Below, piece by piece: positions 53,787-63,607 of a DNA stretch of 64,000 nucleotides. Made by a program: the position numbers and the translations under genes. The DNA comes from Reinekea marina. GTDB lineage: Bacteria; Pseudomonadota; Gammaproteobacteria; Pseudomonadales; Natronospirillaceae. Position 1 is the stretch's first letter. Each line of letters begins with the position of its first letter. The DNA lies in contig NZ_JAUFQI010000001.1 of assembly GCF_030409715.1 (NCBI RefSeq), forward strand, positions 3,447,272-3,511,271, in the 5' to 3' direction. Below the pieces are notes generated by a model that made no database searches, was not told the origin of the DNA, and saw only the letters and a list, made by a program, of their open reading frames with translations.

Positions 53787-56420
53787 ATGCCTAATTTAAC
53801 ATCCTTTTTTTATCCGAAATCCATTGCGGTCATCGGCGCGTCTGAGCGAGAAGATAGCTTGGGCGGTATCGTTATTAAGAATCTGCAAGATTCTGGATAT
53901 GATTTTCCAATAACAGGGGTCAATTTAAAAGGCTATAAACAGGTACATGGTATTCCATGCGTTCGTTATTTAAGAGAGTTACAAACCTCAGTCGATCTAG
54001 TCATCATATGTGTACCTGGAGACGCCATCACCAGTGTATTGCGGCAAATGGGCAGGAAAAAGCTTCGCTCGGCAATGATTCTCACAGGCGGAATGGCTCG
54101 GCAACTTAGCCAATCGGACACACAAAACCGAAAAATTAGACATTTGGCAAAAGAACTTGGCATCCGCGTGTTAGGACCAAACTGCCTAGGTATCTTAGTT
54201 CCTGATCATCATTTGAATGCTAGCTACACCCACATAGACGCTCTGCCAGGGCATGCAGCTTATGTTGGGCACTCAGCTGCCCTGGGCTCTGCATTATTAG
54301 ATTGGGCCGGTGCACGAGGCATAGGTTTCTCGCATTTTTTAACGGTCGGAGCTAGCGCAGATTTGCGCATTTCTGATTTTGTGGACTACTTAGCCTCAGA
54401 CAGGCGGGTTAAGGCAATTTTGGTCCATTTAGAGCAAATAAGAGATTCAAATCGTTTACTCATTGCTTTACGCGCAGCATCACGCTCCAAAAAAGTGTTG
54501 GCAATACGTACACGACCCAACAACGATGCACCGGCTGGCATTATCGATATTACTAAAGTAGATGATGAATACTTTTCTAGAGCGGGTGTTCTAAAAGTAG
54601 ATACCCTCAACGAACTATTTTCTGGATTAGAGTTTTTAAGTCGAGCCAAACCAATATACCGCCGAAACCTCACGATAGTCAGTAATGGTCTAGGCACGGC
54701 ATTGATGGCACGACAGTTTTTGGAAAGCCAAGGGGGTGAACTTGCGCAGTTTAAGCTCAATACCACGCTTTCTAAAATGGCTTGGTATCAAAAGGAAGTG
54801 TCCGGCAATCCAATAGTGTTGCCAACGCAAGCACAGGGTAATGATTATCTAGAGGCCTTAAAACAGCTCGAGCAAATCAAAGAAGTAGGGGTCATTCTAG
54901 TTATTCACAGTCCGAATCGCGCGACCCGCAGTGTCGATTTTTCTCAAACCTTATTGCCGTATCTTAAACGCAGTCGTCGTTTAATTCTCACCTGTTTTTT
55001 AGGAGGACTTTCGACACGAGATGCTCGACAGTCATTTGATGGCGCTGGCTTATTGAGCTTTGATACGCCCACAGACGCCGTTGACGCTTATCTTACGCTG
55101 GCAAAATATCAATCGGCCCAAGAACAATTAAGAGAAACCCCTTCATCAGATGATCTCGGTTTTGTGGCGAATGTAAAGCAAGCGAAAGCGCTTTTGTATA
55201 AAGCTAGAAAAGCGAATAGAGATTACCTCACTTGGCCAGAGTCGCGGCAGTTGCTGCGCTTATATGGATTCAACTTGGTCGATAGCTTATTCGATGTTGA
55301 TTTTAAGCATTTGGTTAATCAGGCCCATCAGCGTTATTTTCCAGCAGCGCTGAGAATAATACATGAAACCTACAGTTATCCGTTTGCATACCAACACGTT
55401 CCAGCCGCACGATGGCGAGGCGCAAAAACAGATATTCCGAATCGAGAAGCGCTGATGACTGCGCAAAAAGAGTTAGCACAAGAAAAACAAAAACGATTGC
55501 CGCACTCGAAAGTCTTGGGTTATTCCATTCAGCCCATGAGAAGAAAAGTAGACGCTCTACAATATAGTATAGGCATCACCAGAGACGAAACCTATGGGCC
55601 TTTAGTGTTTTTCGGAGGGGGTGGCTCGCATGCCAACATGCTGGCCGATCGTCAAGTGTCTCTAGCGCCTCTCAATTCTACTTTAGCCAAACATCTCATT
55701 TTAAAATCGCAAAGCTACCAAGTATTGTTAGAGCGCAGTGAAGATGTTGAAGGGGATGTAACAAAGCTGATTAAAGCGCTCATTACGTTATCGCAAATGG
55801 TTATTGATTTGCCCCGTTTAAAGGGTGTAGAAGTAAACTTGTTATTGCAAAATGATCAAGCGCCCTTAGTGTTAGGAGTGGCTGTCGATCAGGGTGAAAA
55901 AATAAGACCCGCTTTGAATCCGTATCCCGTCGAGTATGAAGAAACGGTGAAATTGAAAGATGCGCGCACGGTAGTTATTCGTCCAATTAAAGGCGAAGAC
56001 GAGCCGATGCTTAAGAACTTTATGGCCGCATTTGATGCTGAATCGCTCAGGTTGCGTTTTTTTTATAGCCGAATGAATTTTGAGCATTTAGAGTTGGCGA
56101 CGATGAGCCAAATAGATTATCGACGTGAAATGGTGTTTATCGCAGTCGATCACGATACCATGCTTGGGGAGCAACGGCTTTGGTTTGATATTAATAACAA
56201 TGAGTTAGAGTTTGCCATTATGGTCGCGCCTCTCGCTCAAGGAACAGGGCTAGCCAGCCGGCTTATGCAAAAAACGGTCAGTTATGCTCAACAAATAAAA
56301 GCCAGTAAAATAGTGGCGGATATACTTCCAGAAAACACGGCCATGTTGGGTTTAGCGAATCGATTTGGTTTTGAGTTTCACCATGAAGAAGAAGTGGTTC
56401 GCGCCGAAAAAATTGTTTAA
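53787..56420 (+). CDS. Protein lysine acyltransferase, NDP-forming acyl-CoA synthetase plus GNAT (PatZ/Pka-like)
   Basis: About 877 aa from ATG 53787; a TTG two codons earlier is the other option. A CoA-binding domain (SIAVIGASEREDSLGG) and succinyl-CoA-synthetase-like domains (to about 470) are followed by an ATP-grasp-like region (480-700) and a C-terminal GNAT domain (about 725-875, VAPLAQGTGLASRLM). It matches E. coli PatZ (YfiQ), which acetylates lysines in proteins such as Acs. The synthetase part is usually inactive in this group. Confidence 0.9.
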   Translation: MPNLTSFFYPKSIAVIGASEREDSLGGIVIKNLQDSGYDFPITGVNLKGYKQVHGIPCVRYLRELQTSVDLVIICVPGDAITSVLRQMGRKKLRSAMILTGGMARQLSQSDTQNRKIRHLAKELGIRVLGPNCLGILVPDHHLNASYTHIDALPGHAAYVGHSAALGSALLDWAGARGIGFSHFLTVGASADLRISDFVDYLASDRRVKAILVHLEQIRDSNRLLIALRAASRSKKVLAIRTRPNNDAPAGIIDITKVDDEYFSRAGVLKVDTLNELFSGLEFLSRAKPIYRRNLTIVSNGLGTALMARQFLESQGGELAQFKLNTTLSKMAWYQKEVSGNPIVLPTQAQGNDYLEALKQLEQIKEVGVILVIHSPNRATRSVDFSQTLLPYLKRSRRLILTCFLGGLSTRDARQSFDGAGLLSFDTPTDAVDAYLTLAKYQSAQEQLRETPSSDDLGFVANVKQAKALLYKARKANRDYLTWPESRQLLRLYGFNLVDSLFDVDFKHLVNQAHQRYFPAALRIIHETYSYPFAYQHVPAARWRGAKTDIPNREALMTAQKELAQEKQKRLPHSKVLGYSIQPMRRKVDALQYSIGITRDETYGPLVFFGGGGSHANMLADRQVSLAPLNSTLAKHLILKSQSYQVLLERSEDVEGDVTKLIKALITLSQMVIDLPRLKGVEVNLLLQNDQAPLVLGVAVDQGEKIRPALNPYPVEYEETVKLKDARTVVIRPIKGEDEPMLKNFMAAFDAESLRLRFFYSRMNFEHLELATMSQIDYRREMVFIAVDHDTMLGEQRLWFDINNNELEFAIMVAPLAQGTGLASRLMQKTVSYAQQIKASKIVADILPENTAMLGLANRFGFEFHHEEEVVRAEKIV

Positions 56421-56434
56421 GCAAAGGGTATTGA

Positions 56435-57241
56435 ATGTTATACGAGTTTGGTCAACATACGATCGAGTTGCCGTTTCGAAAAGGTCCTATTGACGAGCAA
56501 GGGCGAATGTTACTTTGGTTCGAAGGGCAATTGTTGGCTGATCAGAATAATGTCGTTTGGCCAGCTCACAACCACCCCTTTAAAACGAGTTCTGAACTGT
56601 TTGTAGGGTTGTTAGATGGAAAGCCTTATTATTGCGCCAACGTCACCAGTCCAGGTAATACTGAGCTGTTGGGGCTTAGGGATGTTGCTTCTAAAAGTGA
56701 AACGCTATTCTCTCTCGCATCAAGAGCTAAAGGGTTGCTGGATTGGCAAAGCCAGCATCAGTATTGTGGGCAATGTGGGCAGCCGACTCAACAAATTGCC
56801 ACTGAATTTGCTTTAACCTGTCAGCCTTGTCGCTTGCGATTTTATCCCAGAATTTCGCCTTGCATCATTGTATTAGTTACTCATGGAGATAAGGTGTTGT
56901 TGGCGCAAGGTGAGCGACACAAAAAGAGTGGTTGGTACAGCACGTTGGCGGGCTTTATCGAAACGGGCGAATCAGCCGAACAAGCCGTTGCAAGAGAAGT
57001 GTTTGAAGAAGTTGGCGTTCAGTTAAAAAATATTCGCTACATGAACAGTCAAACTTGGCCCTTCCCTAATCAGTTAATGTTAGGGTTCATGGCCGAATAC
57101 GATGGCGGTGACATTACCCCTGCACCGGGAGAAATTGCCGATGCTCAATTCTTTGAATTAAACAATTTGCCAAAGCATTCACCGGGAATGACGATAGCGG
57201 GTTGGTTGATTCAAGCTTATAAAAAAGAGCGATTAGGCTAG
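56435..57241 (+). CDS. nudC: NAD-capped RNA / NADH pyrophosphatase NudC
   Basis: 268 aa. A four-cysteine zinc ribbon (CGQCG and CQPC, about 112-133) precedes the Nudix box GFIETGESAEQAVAREVFEEVG. The NudC-specific SQTWPFPNQLM follows. It cleaves NADH and removes NAD caps from RNA. It begins 14 bp after the acyltransferase stop, so it is probably in one operon. Its stop overlaps the 39-aa gene on the other strand by 3 bp. Confidence 0.95.
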   Translation: MLYEFGQHTIELPFRKGPIDEQGRMLLWFEGQLLADQNNVVWPAHNHPFKTSSELFVGLLDGKPYYCANVTSPGNTELLGLRDVASKSETLFSLASRAKGLLDWQSQHQYCGQCGQPTQQIATEFALTCQPCRLRFYPRISPCIIVLVTHGDKVLLAQGERHKKSGWYSTLAGFIETGESAEQAVAREVFEEVGVQLKNIRYMNSQTWPFPNQLMLGFMAEYDGGDITPAPGEIADAQFFELNNLPKHSPGMTIAGWLIQAYKKERLG

Positions 57242-57357
57242 CATTCGGGGTCGTTACGATGGCCTTCTTTGCGCAATATATAGAAAAAACCTACTAAAAA
57301 AGCGACCATTAAGCCAACGACACCAATGCCAGATAATACAATTATGTCTAAATACAT
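57238..57357 (-). CDS. 39-aa single-helix membrane peptide, FNR-box preceded
   Basis: A 39-codon frame with a clear GAGGTGA ribosome-binding site just before the ATG. It has one hydrophobic helix (about 5-28, VLSGIGVVGLMVAFLVGFFYI) and a short basic/acidic tail RKEGHRNDPEC. The layout resembles small subunits of respiratory oxidases such as CcoQ or CydX. An FNR box 62 bp upstream suggests low-oxygen induction. It lies downstream of anr in the cbb3-assembly block. A respiratory role is inference. Confidence 0.7.
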   Translation of the reverse strand: MYLDIIVLSGIGVVGLMVAFLVGFFYILRKEGHRNDPEC

Positions 57358-57419
57358 AACTCACCTCTAAATGGTTTACATGTGTTGAAACCAGTGTATT
57401 AAAAGGTGAGTTAAGTGTG

Positions 57420-57433
57420 TTGATATAGATCAG
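57420..57433 (-). promoter_or_regulatory. FNR/Anr box
   Basis: TTGATATAGATCAG matches the TTGAT-N4-ATCAA consensus in 9 of 10 positions. With a TTAATA element at 57397-57402 it fits a class II FNR-activated promoter for the 39-aa gene. Confidence 0.7.
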
Positions 57434-57480
57434 TCAATGCATCGATTAACCGATCTAATGAGTGATAACTAAGCAGTGTT

Positions 57481-58218
57481 CTAAGCGGTACCCAGCTCCA
57501 ATCGTTCACATTCAGCCAACGATGCCATTTTAGTTAATTCATCGAAGTTTGTGATGATGATATCTTTCGCGCTGCCAGAATTGTCTAATAAACCTTGCTT
57601 TTGTAAACGAGTAAACACACGGCTGACGGTTTCTACCGCTAATCCTAAATAATTCGCAATGTCAGCGCGGGACATCGTCAGGCGGAAGGACGTTCCAGAA
57701 AAGCCGCGTCGTTTAAATCTAGCGGCTAAATTAATCAAAAAGGAGGCGATACGCTCTTCTGCGCTTTTCTTGCTTAACAGCAGCATCATCTTTTGCTCAT
57801 CTCTGAGTTCTTTGCCCATCAGGCGCATTAACTGGCGACGAAGCTCTGGCATTTTACCGGCCAAGTCATCGAGCTTTTCGATTGGAATTTCACAGACATT
57901 GGTGGTTTCTAGTGCCTTGGCAGACGAAGGGTATGTCGTAGAATCGTAGCTCTCTAAACCCACCAACTCACTGGCCAGATGAAACCCGGTAATCTGCTCT
58001 TCGCCATCATTAGTTAGCGAATAGGTTTTAAGGGTTCCGGTTCTAACGGCGTATATGGCTTTAAATTCATCGCCCTGATAATACAAGTGTTCGCCTTTTT
58101 TAATAGGGCGACCACGGTTTATGATGCCATCAAGCGTATCCATGTCTTCAACGTTTAAAGCCAGTGGTAAACACAGGGGATGTAAGCTGCAATTTTTGCA
58201 GGCCGTTGACAAAGACAT
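57481..58218 (-). CDS. anr: FNR/Anr family transcriptional regulator
   Basis: 245 aa. The N-terminal cysteines for the [4Fe-4S] cluster are in [11 protein letters not shown], and the central one in VCEIP. A cyclic-nucleotide-type beta roll (about 20-140), a dimer helix and a Crp-type helix-turn-helix ([22 protein letters not shown]) follow. It senses oxygen loss and activates micro-oxic genes, here plausibly the cco maturation genes and the 39-aa gene. Confidence 0.92.
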   Translation of the reverse strand: MSLSTACKNCSLHPLCLPLALNVEDMDTLDGIINRGRPIKKGEHLYYQGDEFKAIYAVRTGTLKTYSLTNDGEEQITGFHLASELVGLESYDSTTYPSSAKALETTNVCEIPIEKLDDLAGKMPELRRQLMRLMGKELRDEQKMMLLLSKKSAEERIASFLINLAARFKRRGFSGTSFRLTMSRADIANYLGLAVETVSRVFTRLQKQGLLDNSGSAKDIIITNFDELTKMASLAECERLELGTA

Positions 58219-58280
58219 GAACAGGCTCCAACTCTATAAGTAACTGGATAATAGTCAATTGAACCCAAAACTTAAAGCGT

Positions 58281-59186
58281 TTAGTCTGCAGTATTCGTGT
58301 TTAGAGCTTCTGGTACCCAAGTATTCACTGTAGTAGATGCCATAGGTGCGTATTGGCTATTTTCGTCAATATTAACAGCACGAATGCCGGAAATCTGTAG
58401 CGATTCGAAATCAAATGCTTCTCGGTCTGCCAACTGTGAAAGTGACACATTCGCCATGCTGCGGAATATGCTGTCTACGCGGCCAGGGAAGCTCTTCTCC
58501 CATTCCTGACACATGGCTTTAATGTTCTGGCGCTGCAAGTTTTCTTGAGAACCACACAGGTTACAAGGAATGATAGGGTATTGCTGATATTGAGCGAAGC
58601 GAGCGATGTCGGCTTCTTTACAATAAGCCATCGGTCGGATGAGCACGTTAGTGCCACTGTCGCTGAGCAATTTCGGCGGCATCGCTTTTAATTTGCCACC
58701 ATAAAACATATTAAGGAACAGTGTTTCGACAATATCGTCACGATGATGCCCTAAAGCCACTTTTGTGGCACCAATTTCATCTGCAAAAGCGTATAGGGTA
58801 CTTCTTCTTAGCCTAGAGCATATCCCACAGGTGGTTTTACCTTCAGGGACCGTTTCTTGAACAATCGAATAGGTATCCCGTTCTAAGATATGGTACGGCA
58901 CGCCTAGCTTTTGTAAGTAATTTGGTAAAATGTCTTCAGGAAAGTCAGGTTGCTTTTGGTCTAAATTCACGGCGACCAGCTCAAAGGACACAGGCGCACT
59001 TTTTTGCAAATTTAGCAGAATATCTAACATGGTAAATGAGTCTTTACCGCCCGATAAACAAACCATGATTTTATCGCCATCTTCGATCATTTTATAATCG
59101 GCAATGGCCTTACCGACATCACGACGAAGTCTCTTATGCAGCTTGTTGTATTCGAGTTTATCTTTGCCGATCAGTGTATCTTTCAT
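58281..59186 (-). CDS. ttcA: tRNA 2-thiocytidine biosynthesis protein TtcA
   Basis: 301 aa. The PP-loop is [13 protein letters not shown], and two CxxC motifs (CGICSR and CNLCGS) hold the Fe-S cluster. [16 protein letters not shown] is a TtcA signature. It thiolates C32 of tRNAs. It is often found beside fnr, as here, 62 bp upstream of anr on the same strand. Confidence 0.95.
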   Translation of the reverse strand: MKDTLIGKDKLEYNKLHKRLRRDVGKAIADYKMIEDGDKIMVCLSGGKDSFTMLDILLNLQKSAPVSFELVAVNLDQKQPDFPEDILPNYLQKLGVPYHILERDTYSIVQETVPEGKTTCGICSRLRRSTLYAFADEIGATKVALGHHRDDIVETLFLNMFYGGKLKAMPPKLLSDSGTNVLIRPMAYCKEADIARFAQYQQYPIIPCNLCGSQENLQRQNIKAMCQEWEKSFPGRVDSIFRSMANVSLSQLADREAFDFESLQISGIRAVNIDENSQYAPMASTTVNTWVPEALNTNTAD

Positions 59187-59273
59187 GGTATGTCAGTCTA
59201 GGTATAAATTGGCCGCGTGTTGTAACACGAGAGAAGCTTTCAGTAAATGCCCAAAACAGCGTTAGCCTCAGTT

Positions 59274-59873
59274 TTATTTAGGTTCAAGTGGCTTACGTTC
59301 AGTCCACAACTCTGGCTGATTCTCAGCAATTAGCTTGTCTATCAACTCAAGGCGGTGGGTTGAGTTTAGTGGTCGCACATACTGCGGGTTGCTGCGGTCG
59401 TCAATGAGATGCTGCCAATGCCCAGTAAGCTGCAAGAACCGAGCGGCAAAATGCTCGCTAAAGTCTAAACAGCCATTTAAGATCACATCAAGGTAGCTTT
59501 GCATGATAGGGCGTTCGGGCAAAGGCGTGACATTGTTGTTTTTGCCAACATATACCCATAAGTTACCAGATTCAGGTAAAGGCTGTGTACAGCTTGGCGC
59601 AACCGACTCCCAAGGTATTTGGACACGGTTATAACCTTGTTCTCTGCGGTCAAACTGCTTTAAATTGGCTTCATCGACTTCAAAATAAACCCCAGTACAG
59701 TGGCTGGATTGTTTTTGCGTCACACTGACCGCCGTGGCTGGCCAATCAGGCGTATGAACAGACCAATTACGGCTAATGCCTTTGACTTCGATGGCGTAAG
59801 CTTTTGAGCTTGTTCCGGTGCGACTGCGGCTGTCTTGGCAAATAAGTGAGCCGTACCCGAAAATATAATGCAT
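59274..59873 (-). CDS. Gamma-glutamylcyclotransferase-like protein
   Basis: 199 aa. The opening MHYIFGYGSLICQDSR contains the YGSL motif of the gamma-glutamylcyclotransferase fold. VYFEVDEANLKQFDRREQGY carries the acidic residue region. Members act on glutathione-derived gamma-glutamyl peptides or are of unknown function. It lies between the TauE-like gene and ttcA. Confidence 0.82.
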   Translation of the reverse strand: MHYIFGYGSLICQDSRSRTGTSSKAYAIEVKGISRNWSVHTPDWPATAVSVTQKQSSHCTGVYFEVDEANLKQFDRREQGYNRVQIPWESVAPSCTQPLPESGNLWVYVGKNNNVTPLPERPIMQSYLDVILNGCLDFSEHFAARFLQLTGHWQHLIDDRSNPQYVRPLNSTHRLELIDKLIAENQPELWTERKPLEPK

Positions 59874-59882
59874 GGATAAACC

Positions 59883-60521
59883 CTAGTGTTGAATAAGCGT
59901 TGAGGCTAATAATAACGCAGTGAACAACAACACACTACCAAGCGCGACTCTTACCGAGTGCCTATTTAGAATGGGCCGAATTCGATTCGCCGCTAACCCA
60001 GAGAATACCATCGCTGGTAAAGTACCCAGGCCAAAGGCAAGCATGGCTATAATGGACTGAGTTAAGCTACCTAGGCTTATGGCAAAGGCCAGTGCGGTAT
60101 ACACTAACCCACAGGGAATAAATCCCCAAAGAAACCCGAGTCGTAAGGCGGAAGCCGAGGACGATACCGGTAAAAATTGCTTGGTCAGCGGTTGTAACTT
60201 TTTCCAGATAGGAAGCCCTAATCGCTCTAATTGAGTGACGGCCGATGTTATGCCCATGAAATACAATGCCGTCAGCACCAGTAACGTGATGGACATAAGT
60301 TTAAGCCAAGGTATGGTCGCGGCAGGTAAGGCCGCGAAGGTTAGGCCAAAGAAGCCACCGAGCAGTGCATAGGTTAAGATTCGGCCTAAATTATAATACC
60401 AAATGTAAGAAGGTGCTTGGCTGTTAAAACCAGCAGCTACAACCAGGCCCCCGCACATGCCAAAACAATGACCCGCCGAAACTAACCCAATGATAAAGGC
60501 TGAAAGAAGGGTGCTGATCAT
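59883..60521 (-). CDS. TauE/SafE-like (DsbD-like) integral membrane protein of cbb3 assembly cluster
   Basis: 212 aa with six membrane helices. SAGHCFGMCGGLVVA near the N-terminus, with conserved Cys and His, and LGFLWGFIPCGLVY are typical of the family that follows ccoS in many proteobacteria. A role in copper or thiol handling for cytochrome oxidase assembly is plausible but unproven. It overlaps ccoS by 4 bp. Confidence 0.85.
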   Translation of the reverse strand: MISTLLSAFIIGLVSAGHCFGMCGGLVVAAGFNSQAPSYIWYYNLGRILTYALLGGFFGLTFAALPAATIPWLKLMSITLLVLTALYFMGITSAVTQLERLGLPIWKKLQPLTKQFLPVSSSASALRLGFLWGFIPCGLVYTALAFAISLGSLTQSIIAMLAFGLGTLPAMVFSGLAANRIRPILNRHSVRVALGSVLLFTALLLASTLIQH

Positions 60522-60700
60522 TGCTTTTTAGAAGATTTAGTTTTGGTAGGAACCATATGATGATCGTCGTCGAATAAAATCCGTTGAGCTGGGCTGTCTA
60601 AATCATCGTACTGACCGGTTTTAACAGTCCACCAAAATAAAACGCCGCCAATGGTTAATAAAAAGAGCGTAACAGGGATTAGAATCAGCAGGATATCCAA
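60518..60700 (-). CDS. ccoS: cbb3-type cytochrome oxidase assembly protein CcoS
   Basis: 60 aa. One N-terminal helix (about 3-24) is followed by the CcoS signature VKTGQYDDLDSPAQRILFDDD. CcoS is needed for cofactor insertion into cbb3 oxidase. It starts 1 bp after the ccoI stop and overlaps the TauE-like gene by 4 bp. Confidence 0.93.
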   Translation of the reverse strand: MDILLILIPVTLFLLTIGGVLFWWTVKTGQYDDLDSPAQRILFDDDHHMVPTKTKSSKKQ

Positions 60701-60701
60701 T

Positions 60702-63085
60702 TTACTTCCTTAGTCGAACAGCATTGCCGACGACAATGAGTGAGCTTAGCGACATTCCAATGGCGGCTTGCCACGGAGTGATTAATCCCATAGCGGCCAC
60801 TGGCAGCGCCACCACATTATAGACTAATGCCCAAGCTAAATTCTGTTTAATAATGCGATGCGTTTTCTTCGCAATGATGATGGCCTGCGTAATCGTCAAA
60901 AGGTTATCATTGAGTAAGATCGCATCGGCTTGTGTTTTGCTTAAGTCTGTTGCGTTATTTACGGCAATCGAAAGGTGTGCTCCGGCCAAGACGGGTCCAT
61001 CATTGATCCCATCACCAACGAAAGCGCTGTCTTTATCGGCTTTTTTTAAATAGTGAGCTTGTCATCGGGTTTCGCTCCGAAAAAGTAGTGACCCTTAAAC
61101 CCCAATTCTTGAAAGGCATTCGCCGCTTTTGGGTTTGGATCGCCGGAAATTATGTTGGTCTGAATATTTAATTTTGTAAGTTCCGAAAATAACGCTGAGC
61201 ATGAGGCACGAGCCCTATCTTTCAGCCGAATAGCCGCTAGCCGTTCTGAATTCAACGTTAAGAATAAAATGGTATCGCTGTTTGGCTGCTCAGACTGATG
61301 GGTAAACTGTGCGTTTCCTAATTTAATTTCACCAATAGAGGCGACAGCAGAAACGCCAAGACCCGCATTGTAAATTATGTTGTTTATGCCTATCGGGCTG
61401 CTGCTAGCTTGTTTTGGAAACGCTTTTGTGATGGGGTGATCGCTTTGCTTTTCGAGTAAATGACAAAGGGCGAGCACCTCATCATTCGTCCAGTCCAACG
61501 AATCTAATTTAGGGTAGCGTTCTAAGTGATCAACTACAAAATGTCCTTCAGTTAAGGTGCCTGTTTTATCAAATGCAATGGTCCTAATAGAGGCTAAGCG
61601 CTCGATGGTGTAGCCTTTGGTAAGCAAGAAACCAATGTTTTTTAGCTGATTTAATGACTGTGATAACGCCGTGGGGGTAGCAAGGCTCAATGCACATGGG
61701 CAGGTTACAACCAAAACACTGATCACAACCCAGAATGCACGGTCAGGGTCATAATAAAGCCAGAACAATCCAATGAATAAGGTAATGATTAACGTCGACC
61801 ACACAAATTGCTGTGCGCCGCGATCAGCCATTAACGCTAATCGAGGTTTGCTTTGGCTTGCTTGCTCAATGAGCCTTTGAATTAGGTTGTAACTGCTGTT
61901 GGCACCTAGAGCCGTTACTTTTAAGGTAATGGGCTGTGCCAAGTTGACGGAACCTGCCAGTACTGAATCCCCAACGCTTTTTCGGACACCAGTAAACTCA
62001 CCGGTAAAAGTAGATTCATCAAACTCAGAAGTGCCGCTCACTAATTGACCATCAACAGGGCAGGCTTCACCGGCTTGGAGTTCAATCAAATCATTAACGT
62101 TTAAATCGGTTACCGAACAAGTTTGAAGCTCGCCTTCGCTCAGTATTTTTTTACACAGAGTCGGGAGTGTGACTTGATTGTGGTGATTACGATTCGATTG
62201 CGTACGAGCCCTAAACTCTAAGAATCGACTCAACACCAAGAAGAAGGTAAACATATTGACCGATTCGTAATAAACCTCTCCATGCCCTATAACTGTTGCG
62301 TATAAACTCGCAAAAAAAGCACTTAAAATGGCCAGAGAAACGCTCACATCCATGGACATTTGTTTTGCTCGTAACGCTTGCCAAGCGGATGTGAAGAATG
62401 GCCTTGCCGATATCAGCATCACAGGCACCGTCAAAAATAAACTCGCCCACCACAGCCACTGTTCATGTTGTTGGGTGATTTGCCCTGAATAAAGCGCAAC
62501 AGCATTCATCATGGCCTGCATCATGCCTATCCCGGCAATACCTAACCTTAAGATGTATTGGCGTTGCGTGCGTTTAATAACAGTATCTTCTTCACTCGGT
62601 AAGAAAGGCGTGATTTGATAGCCAATAAAGAAGAGAGTTTTAGCAATTTCGGACAACCCGATTTGGTTAGGGTCCCACTCCAGCAACAGCCGATGTGTGG
62701 CTGAATTAACGTGCGCTTTAGTTACGCCGTTTAGTTGAGTTAGACGTTTGTCAATCAACCAAGCACAAGCCGAGCAGCTAATGCCTTCAATCAGTAAAAT
62801 AGCGTGGTGTTCGTTAGGTGATATCTGATGTACAAATTGAGCCTGAACGTCATTTCGCTCTAAAATTTGGAAGGCTTGCTGTTGCCGGTCCGATAATTCA
62901 ATGAAGACTGGGCTTTGGTCGGGCTGATGAAACTTATAGTAATCTCCCAAACCTGATTCGATAATGGTTTTCGCCGCGCCTTGGCAGCCAATACAACAAA
63001 AGGCGAGTTGATCGCCTTCTATTGTCAGTAGATGGGGTTGCTTAGGGTTAGGCAACCCGCAGTGAAAACAGTGAGAAGAGGTCAT
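60702..63085 (-). pseudogene. ccoI: Copper-translocating P-type ATPase CcoI/FixI, apparent frameshift
   Basis: It begins at ATG 63085 (MTSSHCFHCGLP). In order come the cysteine-rich N-terminus, an HMA domain with GISCSACAWL, eight helices, the CPC metal motif (VTCPCALSLATPTA) and DKTGTL. The frame ends after KPDDKLTI near 61046; with one missing T restored it continues LKKADKDSAFVGDGINDGPVL to the stop at 60702. All parts are present (about 794 aa), so this is one gene with a single-base deletion. It supplies copper to cbb3 oxidase. Confidence 0.88.
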
Positions 63086-63592
63086 TGGCTTTCGGGGTAA
63101 GTGCCACATAACTGGAAAGAGGGGCAGTTGAGCTTTTGCGTGTAGGCGCCAGCTGTTTTTTACGGAACCAGAAACAGGCTCTAATTGTAATTGACGAGTG
63201 CCAGTTACTTCTTCCGTTAATGCGCCTTTATACACACCTGCACCTTGGTGATTTAACAAGACTTGAATATCGCGTGAGCTTTTAGTTGGAAAAACGATTA
63301 ACAGTGAAAGCTGATCAGGATAGCCGGTGGTTAAACCTTTCAGTTCAACACTTAAGGTTCGCCCTGTCCATTTTAGATTGGCATTTAACCCAAGGTTTCT
63401 GGCCACCATATCTTGTTCCGTTCGGACTTCAATGCCAAGGCCATCTTTATAAAAATTATCAACGATGACACCATCGTTGGTCGTTATGGCCATGTAAAGC
63501 ATCCAAAATCCCGCGCAGATGACAATTAGTAACGGCGATAAAATGAACCAAGGCCAAAATTGTTTGTACCAAGGGGTAGTGTCGTTTATCAA
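63082..63592 (-). CDS. fixH: FixH family protein, apparent frameshift near the 3' end
   Basis: A membrane helix (about 12-34) and the FixH domain (VDNFYKDGLGI and the Ig-like RTLSVELKGLT) make up about 165 aa. As given, the frame runs without a stop into ccoI and seems to encode a fusion. Removing one base in the CTCTTT run near 63115 gives a natural end (FQLCGTYPESQ) whose TGA overlaps the ccoI ATG as ATGA. I infer two separate genes joined by a one-base insertion. It assists cbb3 assembly. Confidence 0.82.
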
Positions 63593-63607
63593 GTGCTTAC
63601 TCCAAAA

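Noticed and set aside
61046-63592. A genuine FixH-CcoI fusion protein.
   Set aside because: A one-base correction gives a typical FixH C-terminus with ATGA overlap to ccoI, the normal arrangement. The apparent fusion is better explained by an indel.
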